This document shows positions 25,619 through 37,500 of a stretch of 64,000 nucleotides of DNA, one piece after another (positions within the stretch are counted from its first letter, which is position 1; every line of letters begins with the position of its first letter). The translations under genes and the position numbers were made by a program. This DNA comes from Euwallacea fornicatus (taxonomy: Eukaryota > Arthropoda > Insecta > Coleoptera > Curculionidae). The stretch covers positions 1,922,001-1,986,000 of the forward strand of contig NC_089543.1 in NCBI RefSeq assembly GCF_040115645.1, given 5' to 3'. The notes beneath the pieces are model-generated. The model saw nothing but the letters and a program-made list of their open reading frames with translations, ran no database searches and had not been told where the DNA came from.

Positions 25619-26817
25619 CAGGGTGTCCTCGAATTACGTGGCCAAAATAATACCGCAGATTGTTTGAGTGAAAATAAGTCGATTTAACTAAACTTCCCTC
25701 AGTCCAAAAGTTGATAATTATGGAGCTACAGGGTGTTAAAGTTGAAAAAAAAAATTACATTTTCTTTAATATCTTTCGATTTCTTTGAGTTAATTTCACG
25801 AAATTTCATATTTGAGGGTGTTTTAGGATACGAAATTCAAATTTATTAACGATTTAGTTGTTTCTTCTAGGAGGCGCCACAAGCGACCATTAGGACACAT
25901 TTAAATCTCTGTAACTTTTTCGTGCCACGGTGTATATTATTTTGGTATTTAAAAACCTTTTTCCCTACCTTTTATACTTAGAAAAGGTATACTTTATTGA
26001 CGTCGCTAGAAGCAACGGTTTTGGAGAAAAACGCATAATTCTAATGCGCTGCATATTTGCGTTAGCGCTTTTAAGTAAATAACTCAGTTGGCTATGTTTT
26101 TAATTGACATTTTAACACTTGAATTTGTTTCTCAAATGTCAGTTTTTTTATTTAGCCCTCAGTTTTTCTTGTCAGTTTCGCTTCTTGTTCCTGTAAATAT
26201 CCATAAGTATGGCCAATAAATTCACTTATTCTGAAATGGTGGATATGCTGTTAGTTTATGGACTTTGCCGTTGTAATAGTCAAAAAAGTGTACGAGTTTA
26301 CAAGGAAAAATATCCTTTCCGTAGAATTCCAAATCGGAAAACTTTTGTTAATATTGAAAGGCGTCTAATTTTAAGGTAATTTGCATGCATCAGGCTTAGA
26401 TGCATTTTTCTCCAAAACCGTTGCTTCTAGCGACGTCAATAAAGTATACCTTTTCTAAGTATAAAAGGAAGGAAAAAAGGTTTTTAAATACCAAAATAAT
26501 ATACACCGTGGCACGAAAAAGTTACAGAGATTGAAATGTGTCCTAATGGTCGCTTGTGGCGCCTCCTAGAAGAAACAACTAAATCGTTAATAAATTTGAA
26601 TTTCGTATCCTAAAACACCCTCAAATATGAAATTTCGTGAAATTAACTCAAAGAAATCGAAAGATATTAAAGAAAATGTAATTTTTTTTTTCAACTTTAA
26701 CACCCTGTAGCTCCATAATTATCAACTTTTGGACTGAGGGAAGTTTAGTTAAATCGACTTATTTTCACTCAAACAATCTGCGGTATTATTTTGGCCACGT
26801 AATTCGAGGACACCCTG
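25619..26817 (+). mobile_element. Young foldback transposon with 417-base TIRs
   Basis: A 1199-base element beginning CAGGGTGTCCTCGAATTACG and ending with its complement, with TA target duplications at 25617-25618 and 26818-26819. The left arm (25619-26035) and right arm (26401-26817) are each 417 bases and differ at only a handful of positions by eye, so the insertion is recent. The 365-base unique middle holds only a 56-codon frame for the DUF4817 helix-turn-helix region; the DDE catalytic domain is absent. It is therefore an internal-deletion derivative of a mariner-like transposon that would need a transposase supplied in trans. It lies about 800 bases beyond the shotgun stop codon. Confidence 0.93.
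26209..26379 (+). CDS. Isolated DUF4817 helix-turn-helix peptide
   Basis: A 56-residue frame: MANKFTYSEMVDMLLVYGLC at the start, then RVYKEKYPFRRIPNRKTFVN and ERRLILR, stop at 26377-26379. This is the N-terminal DNA-binding module of insect DUF4817 transposases (compare FPNRRVPSHKTF in the family). The frame has no internal stop and ends close to the right inverted repeat, where the rest of the transposase has been deleted. Whether it is expressed is unknown; a binding-only peptide could occupy transposon ends without cutting. Confidence 0.6.
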   Translation: MANKFTYSEMVDMLLVYGLCRCNSQKSVRVYKEKYPFRRIPNRKTFVNIERRLILR

Positions 26818-26819
26818 TA

Positions 26820-27619
26820 TATATTATATATTTGCCAGAATCGGAAAAATATGAGTAGTATGTAATTTTTTTTATCGTCCATCATTTGTGCGAAAAGTAT
26901 AACACATTAAGTGAAAAATATGTTTCGCTAATGAAAAGAACTCCTAATACGAATATTTCAAATAAACTATCTCCAGGGCATTATTTTCTATGCCACATTC
27001 TCCAATCACTACATCTTTTGCATTAACCCGTTGCATCTACCTCTAAACCCTGTAGAAATTTTCAGCATTTCAACTGAAAATTAATGTATTGCTCCCTAGC
27101 ATATTCAAATATTGTCTCCACAATCATAGTCACTAATAAAAATATGCACGTATAATCTATTAACCAATAAGATCAGAAAAAATATATTTTTGTTATGTGT
27201 TGAGATATTTGTAGCACCAAGTATTCTTTTGTCAAAGGACGTTTGATTATTAGTGTTTGCTTATAAAAGAAAATGGAATTTACACAAAACAGTCTTTTTA
27301 ATTTTGGTCTCTAAAGGCTTCTTGCGGCTTTAGTTTTAATGGAAATGTTAAGTGACGGAACTACCTGATACAGTTCCAATAATGATCACTCTAGTTTTGT
27401 GTATACTAGAGAGAATTGCAAAAATATGGCTTATTTATGAAATTTTTCACTCGATACTTTCAGTTCACATTTAATTTGGCACTATTGGTGCATCCTCAGT
27501 CATCCTATAACTAGGAATGCATGTATATACAAAAAAAAAGACGACTGCCGCTAGCTCCACCCAAGAATCTTTGGTCAGATGCAGTAAATTAAGTACAAAA
27601 CTTTTTTAGGGATTTAAAT
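26820..27619. other. shotgun 3' UTR and flank
   Basis: Downstream of the cadherin stop codon on the minus strand. ATTAAA-type polyadenylation signals on the minus strand occur near 27330 and 27296. No coding frame is supported. Confidence 0.5.
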
Positions 27620-28563
27620 CTAGCACCAGGCTTCATCACCACCGTTTTGAGTGTCATCGTCGCTTCCATCATAGTCGTACATATCCGCCAACTTACTGAA
27701 CCTTTTTCCGAAACTGGACAAATAATTGAAATCCAAGTCCCCATCGTCAGTGCACGATCCCAATGATGAAAGGGATCCGGTGCTATTACCATCTCCCTCA
27801 TAGGCGTAATGTCTCACATCATCATACGGCAAATTCTCAGGATCTTTATCGCAATTATCCTTTTTGTTGTCTAAGAACACACTGATATCTGGTTCAGTAG
27901 AATTAATATCAGGTTCTTTTCGTTGAAGAGGTTCTTTGGTCGTCGGTGGGAAAACAGACAAATTATAGTGAGCGTCCGATTCACCGCCTCCTTCATCTTC
28001 GTAGTTGATGATATTTTCAGTTGTATCATCAATGTCTTTTTCATTTAAGTTGTCGTGTTGACGTCTATGTACTACCACTGCCAACAGCAATACTGCAACA
28101 AGAAATTTATTTACACATTAGACACTTTTAGATTTTGCACATAGAGTGTAAATATGTAAGACATGCAAAATGAATTTGAATTATTTATTTATTAAGTATG
28201 GACAGTGAAATACTTACAGAATAGCACTGCAATGCATACAAGTATGGCCACTAGGAAATTCGAATCAATACCGAAACTGACAGCTTGTTGCAATGCATAA
28301 CTGCAATCCGGGAATGCTTCATAAGAATCAGAAGGTTGCCCTAGGTTGTATAAGTGGTGATTAAAGCTAAAATTCCTAATGCAGCCTTGGAACGGCGTAT
28401 CCATCGGAGCCAGTGTATTCCAAAGCAACTTAGCATCCTCCTCTGAGAACTTTTTACTTAACCCGCCCATTTGCAAAGGACCGTTAATGCGAAGTAGGCT
28501 TGCAGGCATTGTTTGTACTTGCAGGCAGTTGCTTTTGCAATCATCAATTTCCATTTCCACGTT
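27620..28563 (-). CDS. shg: shotgun exons 9-10: LamG end, TM, cytoplasmic tail
   Basis: Exon 28218-28563 ends LamG and enters the TM helix (FLVAILVCIAVLF), which continues in exon 27620-28092 with LLLLAVVV followed by the basic stop-transfer HRRQ. The tail holds NIINYEDEGGGESD near the membrane and, toward the end, DDVRHYAYEGDGNS, SLSSLGSCTDDGDLDF and FGKRFSKLADMY, the beta-catenin binding core. It ends DEAWC. Confidence 0.92.
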
Positions 28564-31500
28564 CTAAAGAGTAACAAATGGATTTTTTTCTTAAGATGCC
28601 ATTAAGTAACTTACAGTGCCAGCAGAACTGTAAGAGATGCTAATTCTAATTTTGTGAGGTGCTCCATCGTTTAGACTTTTCGGACCTCGATTGTTGTCCC
28701 TCGAAGATACTTCTATTTGATCAATGGCATTGTATATTTTGAGCTTGGGCACGCCATCCAGGAGTTCCAGGGATATAAAGTCTGGGAAAAAATTACTTTA
28801 AATTAATATAATGCAAATAATAGCGAGAACTATGTACCTTTTGAAAGTTGCGCATGGCGATAAGTCAAGGGCCCCGCATAGAACACTAAACCATTATCAT
28901 CCTGCGTAGTCACGGTTAAAGTAATCTCAGTGGAATTACAAGACTCCAAACCCGGATACATTGCCCATCCTCTGCCGGTAAATGCGATTGATAATGATTC
29001 GCAATAGGGCCCTTCGTACCCCGCTGGACACGAGCAAACTTGATCCTGCATTGAACCGCCATTCAAGCAAGTAAGCGGGACTCGTTCCCGACAAACACAA
29101 GTAGCTTCAACTAAAGATCTGACTCCAACAAATGAAGTCTTATTTGTGTATACAGCTGCAGGTTCATCATTGTTGATCTTTAGGTTGTTTGAGCAGGAAT
29201 TGCCTTCACCACACACGTTCTCATTAAGGCACTCATTTATGCTGACCATTATGAACTTAACACCCAGTTCTTCTTCCAACTGTAAGATTTAAGTATTAGT
29301 AAATTTTTGTTTTATTTTAAGCAATTTACCTTTTCCTGATTATCAGTAATTTTGTTGTTAAGCTTCTCCGGTGCATAGTACGGCGATCCATGTGCTGAGA
29401 ACCTAACATCGATTAATGATATATTGCTAGGAGTTGTCAAAACTGTGAATACATCAACGTTTGCTGAGGAAGTATTGACGATTTCGGCTACTCTATCTCG
29501 TAAAATATCTTTTCTACTGATTCCGTTCTACAAAAAAGGCATACGGGTTAATTGCAAACAGGTGAAAATCAAATATTTAAGAAAAGAGTTAAGAAGGACT
29601 AATTATATGGAATTATACTGGATTCATATTTTAATAATTTTATAAAATTCAGATTTAAAACGCGTTCTTATGGGGCAATTTATACTGAGTCTTTTCTAAT
29701 ATTAATCTGCTTTTCTCTAGAAAAATACTAATTTTTCTAGGAAAAAACACGACATTAATTTTTAAAACACATTTATTAAGAATTAAGAAAAAAATTTAAC
29801 TATTGTCAAAATGCAATGAAGTGCCACTATTATTTCCAAGTTAATTTCAAGACTTAACTCCACTCATAACTGTTTTTCATTATAAAAAATTACTTGAATA
29901 TGAATGCCAGAGACAGTTTAACAAATGTATATATTTTTCTTAATTTCCAAATATATAATCAGTTATAGTTTTCGATTTATTTCAAAACTCTTCTATTGAA
30001 ATTATAAATCCTTATTCTTTAAAAATTTACCTCTTCTTCTACAAATTCCTCAATAGTGGCACCATCTATCCTAATTGATCCAGATTTAACAACAGCCTCC
30101 TCCGGAATATCTTTCACAGTGACAGTTACGTTAGCAGATACTGTATGTAGCGGTATTTCCGGAAGATGCTCTTCTTTCACGTTGAAGCGTAGCAAATATG
30201 TACCTTCCGAAATGCCGCTAGACATAATAATCATGCCTCTGTCTTCCTCTGATAAACGGAAATAATCGAAATCATCCCGCTGAATAAATACTTTATCTAG
30301 CAAATCCCAGTCATCGGGATCATCCACATATACTCTGCCGATAGGAATATTAGTATTCCAATACTCGTATTTATAAACGAAAATTTGACTAGACCCATCC
30401 TTGGCTGCATTATCATTTCGATCTCCGATTATAACTCGTAAAATGCTGACTTTCCTTTGAGGTGGAATACCGCTATCCGTTACTAAAATGGGAATATCGT
30501 AGTATTTTTTTTCTTCCCTATCAAACATGACTAAAGCCAAAAGAGTAAAGTGTCTGATACTGAATTTGTTTTTTATTTCTTCTGAAGCTTCGGAGGCTAG
30601 TTCGAAAGTGAATGGAGGTCCATTCGCAGGTCCGTCATAGTCATCAGCGCTCAAGTCAGTTATTTCGTTAAAAATGCCCGGGTCTTGGTTTTCATACCAG
30701 ACGACTTCGGTTACATTTAAAAATGGAGCGTTATCGTTAATGTCGTCTAGATTAATGATTATTTCAGAGTATCCACTAACGGAGTTCGGGCCTCCATCGT
30801 TGTCGTACGCGTATATAAATGCTTGACGAAAGGGGCTACCAAACGGCCTGTCTCTGTCTAACTTTTTAGTTAAACTAACGCACCCTGTGCTTGAAACTTT
30901 CAGAAAATCTACTTCAACTGCATACAAAATATGCTGATTGGCCGATCGGTCTTTTATATCTGGATCATAAGCATCAACGTTTATTATACAACCTGCCGGA
31001 ATTGTTTCTTCTTCAATAGTGATGTTTTTGTCGTGCGGAGCAAACACTGGGATCTCGTCATTAACATTGGCAATAAAAATCTGGACTAATGCAAAATCTT
31101 CATAAATCCCATCAAAGGCTCTTACTCTCAAGCGGTATTGTTCAACTTTTTCGAAATCTAGTTGCTTATTTACTTTGATTCTACCAGTTGTATTCTCAAT
31201 AACAAAAGCATCATCAATGTTTCCTTCTACAATACTGTATATAATCAAAGAAGCGCTGTCCTTGTCTTCTGCCTTAACTTCGCCGACATTATTTCCAATA
31301 TTAGAATCTTCAAGTACATCTGTACAATTGTACACAGAATAAGTAAACTTTGGAGCGTTGTCATTACGATCTTCTATTGCAATCTGGAAAATTTGCACAG
31401 CCTCATTAGGTTCTCCAGTATTTTTCAAAGCACTAGGGGAGTTATCAAAGGCACGAACTTTAAGATTGTAAACAGTCACAAGCTCTCTATCAAATCTCTG

Positions 31501-34500
31501 TCTTGACTTAATTATTCCAGATTGCTGGTCAATGGAGAATTGTTCGACGTTCGACAAGAGCTCATAATTAACTATATTATTCTCTGCAGTCCCATCTTTA
31601 TCAATGGCTCTAACTACCATGGCTTGAGCACCGACTTCGTCGTTTTCAACAACGCTGCCTTGAATAAATTCGATGAAATTGGGCAATTCGTCGTTTACAT
31701 CCAAAATTCTTATAGGGATGTCTACAGAAGTGTCCATCAAGTCTTTATTTCTAATACGAATACTTAGAGTATAATCTGTAACAGTCTCGTAATCCAGGGG
31801 ACGAGCCAATAAGACTTGTGCAGTAAATGTGTTTTCCTTCGATGGTTGTAAAATGAAAGTTTGATCTTTATTCGTTTGCAACGTTTTGCCTTTAATTAGT
31901 TCGAAAGCCAAGTCTTCTTCCTCAATATTTGATCTAGAACAAACAAATGCATTAGTGACCAAATTATATCTATTTTAAATGATGCACCTGATTTTTATTT
32001 TTTTATTTTTTAATAAATCTCAAAGGTTTTTAATTTTATACCGGATAACAGATTTTATACCACATTAAAAGTAAGGGAAAATGTGTATTCGTTCCTTAAA
32101 AAATAACGAGAGAAATACAAAAACTCTATAACATTTTTGTCAACTTAACTCTAACTGATCTCAACGAGTATAAAAAGTGTTTAAGATGGTACTTGAAACT
32201 TAATTTTAAAAATCCAGTGTGCCACTTTTCTGCTTTGAACTTTAAGTCACACTTACTTGGCAACAATTGTAACTAGAGGTTCGGTAAAATTCCTGAAATT
32301 TTCACTTAATTGCAAGACTGAGTCTGGGATCTTCTCAAGCACTTGAGGGGCCTTCTTGTCCGAACCTACAACTTCAATTTCAATGGGTGCTTCTGTGGCT
32401 TTCGGCTCATCTCCATTGTCACGTACAAATACTTGACTAGTGAATTTGAACCCAATTCTCTAAAAAATAAACATATAGCTTAATAAACACTGAAAAACCA
32501 ATATCCCAAAATTACCCCAGTTAAAGTTTCTTGAAGATATACCACCCCAGTATCTGCATCAATACGAAAAGTGTTGGTAAATTCTATACTGTCCTCTCGA
32601 AATGAATATGTAACCCTAGAGTTGTTGCCATCATCTATGTCATAAGCAAAGATTCTCATAACCTCACTATTCACTTTAAGATCTTCAGCTACGTTGGCAT
32701 AATAGCTTTGCTGATCAAGTTGAGGTATGTTGTCATTGATGTCAGTAATCGTAACTTTGAATGTACAAATATCTGACAAAGGCGGCCTGCCATTATCAGT
32801 AGCTTGTACGGTGACATACATCTCCTTTTGTCTAAAAGGCTCATCACGATCAAAAGGAGTGTTAGTTCGTACTTGTCCAGTAGAATTATCGATAATAAAG
32901 TAGTCCTTTCCCCCATCACGTTTTACTATTTTATATGTCACAGTACCACCGGCATTTGGAGGATCATCATCGTTGGCTTTGACCTAGATAAATCAAACTT
33001 CGAATTCAGTTTCATTGAAAGTGAACTAGAAAAACGTTTACCTCAATAACATAAGTTCGGGCATCTTGCTCCTCCTGCACTTGGGCTCTATTATAAGACT
33101 CACAATCAGTAAACATGGGCTTCTTATTACTATCAGTAGTAATTTTTTGAGCCCTAGTTCGCACCGGCAAAGAGGTTGACACAAAATCGACAGCATTATT
33201 TGTATGTGCAATAATGTTGTCACTGTCATCTACAAAGAAAGAAAAATGTAACTAAAACTAGTTTTATTCACGGTTGTGTTAAAAGGATCACTAAGAAAAT
33301 TAAGGTTACTTCTGACTCAGGTACCAGGAATTTTGCCATAAAGCCGTGATAAAGTGCGGTTTGGGACATCATCGTGAAACATTGTATGCCATTAGCCGGC
33401 CGATGAAGTATGATTCTCAGAAATAATACCCAAGACCCGAACAAAAAATAAATGAAAAATATAACAATTCTTCGAGGAGTAAAACGGAAAATTACAACAG
33501 CAAAAGCCTTTAGTTAAACTTTGCAGAAGTAAATTAGTGTGGGCAGGAACGCTATTTATACATCGCTCAGTAATGTCTGAACCGAATTATGGCATTTTAA
33601 AATAGTAGGTAATTATTTTAAAAAACTCGCAATAGGGAGTAAATTGAAAACGTAGGAAATTGGTTAAAACATTCGCTATTTACCATGAAAAACTGTCAAT
33701 AAATTAACAAATTAACAGATTAATTTCTCCAAGACTTTCTTACTTTGACCTATAAATAAGCTTTATGGATATTAGCAAGATTGAATAGATAATATCAAAA
33801 TTTGTCTTACATATATTTCAGTTTCGTTACGGCCCTGTGCTTAAGAAGAAAAAATGCCTGGAAAATGCTTGTCAACCAGTTTAAATTGGAGGCACACTTA
33901 AGCGTACATTAAACTGCCTATTAAGACACAGTTATCTAGTTTTAATGAGCATTTTTATGTTATTTTTACCCTGAGCCATTTAACAAGAATACGTGACTTA
34001 AACCCAAGGGATCAATTTATGAAAATTATGAGAAACTTGTCTTAAATCAATGACAAAATAATACCTATGAAAAATTTTGTTTGTTAGTATGTTAGCATTA
34101 TCATCCACTACATTTCATGAACTTTCGTCGTTGCATATTTGCTTAGAGTTTTATCTAATATAATTTTAGTAGCAATCTAATCAGCGATAAGATATGATAT
34201 TTCTGGCAAGCATCATATTCCGTAATTACACAACTAGTTTCGTTACCTGTCTACATTAAATAAATAAACTTCATCGAAAATCGAAAATACCTGGAAAACA
34301 ATACCACACGTATTAATATTAGAGACTTCCTTTTCCAATGAAAATCCGTTTTATCGGCCTCTAAGTAACTTAGAATAAGCATCATTAATCAAGCATGAAA
34401 TGTGTGCAATTCAATTCCGCATATATGTATATTTAGTGCTAAACTTCTAGTAAAGGGATTGAATTTACGTACTTGAAGAATTACTCATTTCATATTTGAT

Positions 34501-37500
34501 ACAATTATAGCAATATTTACTGATGGAGTACCTAATATCAAAAGTTTACTTTGATTACGTTGAATATTAAAAAATAAACTGATTTCAACGTTTCTCCTCA
34601 GATATCAAATTCAAATATTGTATTAACATCAAAAAACAGATATATATTTTAAGTGGTTAAAACATATTCAGTTTTGAATATGCAACATTGCTATGAGTAA
34701 ATTCAAACAAATGTTAAATGAATATTTCTGCAGAAAATATGCAAACAAAAAATATATATATTTTTTAAGGTTTAACGCGGATGATTTCTCAATGTTGCTT
34801 TGTGTTTCTATTTGGATTTTCAAATCCAAATGGGAAATTCTTAATTTTGGATCACCCTATAGAATGAGTACCTCTGCACAAACAGGATATAGTTATGTGT
34901 TAGCGTTCTATATGTACCTAGCAAAATTTCAGTAGTACCATTCCAGGGAAAAAAGATTAATTGGCACAATATAATCAATGCCCCTTGCAAGCGACGAAAC
35001 ACGCTTACGCCACGAGTTTTATTCCCAGTACCGGTATTTTGTCATAGTTCTACCCACTTATTGCCGTAAAACAGTATTTATGCAAGTCTGGCAATGTTTA
35101 ATTGTTAATCAATAAAACACAATTGTTGTTGTTTCCTGCTATCGAAAGGTATGACTAAAATTTCGACAGCAGTGCAAATGGCTGTATGACTGTTCTTTTA
35201 GTCATCTAAGACTACAAACAAATCTTCGCGCCTGTGAGACCACGTATCATGTTATTCCCATTAAATAAACTTTTCTTGCCCAGGAAAATTATTGTATCCT
35301 ATTTGATAATTTAGTGGTCAATTGATGAAAAACGGTTGAAAATTATAATAATATTATGTTAATGCAAATGTATGTCAACATCACAAGAACATTCAATGTC
35401 TCGCCCGAAGAAAAGTTCCTTCTCATTAATTTGTCGTTAATGGTCCAAAAAAATTCAATGAGTCACCGATTTAAATCATAACCCACGAATTGTATTACAT
35501 TTCATTAACGAAGAGGCGAATTCCTAAAAGCCTGTAGTAAGACATCATCTACTCCAAGTCAAACACTAACAAATAAAATTAATTCTAGATATTTGTTTGA
35601 TAAAATGTCAATATGGTTTACGGGCTTGTTTTTTGAGTACAATGTTCAACCATATGCAGCATTTTACTTCAATCTAAACAGTTCTATCGATAGAACTCCA
35701 AAAACCTTAAATGTATTTGCAGGCATTCAAATATGTTAAAACAACATTGCTTGCAGTATCACACAAAACACATTCCGAACTTTGCCCATTGTATCAATTA
35801 AACTGTTTATATGAGTCTTAATTACTCTTACATAAGGAGCGCATTGTGCCTTGCACTTCCACAGAAAATTGCAAATTCTATATAACCACATATTTTAGAA
35901 AAGGAAATGATTCTTTATTTTTCCACAATGTAATCATTTCATGTTACTATTAAGGTGAATCATGGAAATTTTAAATGGGAAACGGAAGTAGGTGCATTGC
36001 TGCATAACGATAAGAAGGGTATACATGACACTTCATTTAAATCATTATATGTTGGTAAACCTTAATAGGTGAATAGTTGATGATTTACCACCTGTTCTTG
36101 ACAACATTTTACACGTCCTTGAAGCTATTTACAGCTCAAATAAATTTTTCCTTTTGACGCCTCTAAAGGATCTTTAAAATTCCTGTCTTTTAATGACTTC
36201 ACGACCTTTCCGTGCCCAATGGTGGTACTATCTAGGGTGTTATACGAGGGCTTTATACAGTTTTCAGAATTGGCCAGCGTGACTCAAATTTTTACAAGAA
36301 AGTGAAATGTGATAGCTCAGGGAGCGCCCTTTTAGTTATTATTGATTAATAACTTACAGGGCTTCTCGTAGAAGTAATAAAGTACCTTGAAGAAGTGTGA
36401 TCATTTTTTTTATTAGATAGAAGGATTGTTGTGAGTATTAATTAGAATACGCATTGCAAAACTTTTTCAGAAAAAAGAACGCAATAATTTCGACTATAGA
36501 AAAAGTTGAACAAAAATCAAGGATAACTCTGCAGCAAAACATCTAATAAAAAAAACTTTAATATAAAAGATATTCATTTTTTCAAGATCTACGAGGATCT
36601 GTAAAAAATACGGGGTTGCCATTTGGAAAAAAGTTGTCCTAGAAATGACCTTAAAACAACGTTTTGGCTAAAAATTACTATGTTCATGACATACTCCTTT
36701 TTTTATCGGACAACTTTTATTTTAAATTTTTTTAAATAAAACGTACCGGTTTTGAGTAATCTTCAATCACAGCTTTAAAAGCGACACCCTGTATATCACA
36801 TAGTCTATCAAAACAATTTAACAATCCAATATTAGACTTGCAATGTATAAATGTTTATAAACTATGGTTCCATTCCATAACTCAATACCGTTGTTTCATA
36901 TTACTACTGGCAAAAAATAATAAACAAAATGGCACTTGAAAAGTAAACATCCACATATGATTAAAGTTCCATACATGCATCCAATGGCACTTAACAAGGT
37001 TATATATGTGTGGATCAGACATATTGATAGTGTTATAACTTGCAGCATAAAACAAAGCTATTCAAAACAAGGAAAGTTTCTCAAGTCCAAGACGGTCAAG
37101 GTTTGCTCCTTTCAATTCAAATCTTATACAATTTAAATTCAGTTATAATATCCCGCCTAGAAGACATAAGGTCGTTAGTGAAGTGAGATTTCTTGACGCT
37201 TTTTATACATTAAAGGTATTAAATCTTCCTCGCGTTAAAATTTACTCCATAAAAATCACTAGCCATTTACTTTATAGCAGAGATATATAACAAATTGGAA
37301 TAATTTAATACTTATGACAATTATGCAAATACTGTATAAGTTGGTGAGAATTCCAATACTGCTTTTGTATTATGTGAATACGGCTCTGGCCCTACCTCGA
37401 TAAACGTTTTAGTAAATGTGATATATGACATCATTCCAAACACCTCTTGCCTGCTATCTCCACTATAAGCCAATAGAAAAAGGGAGTAGAAAATTTAACC

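Noticed and set aside
30056..31767. Several plus-strand frames opposite shotgun exon 5
   Set aside because: They are antisense shadows of the cadherin coding exon.
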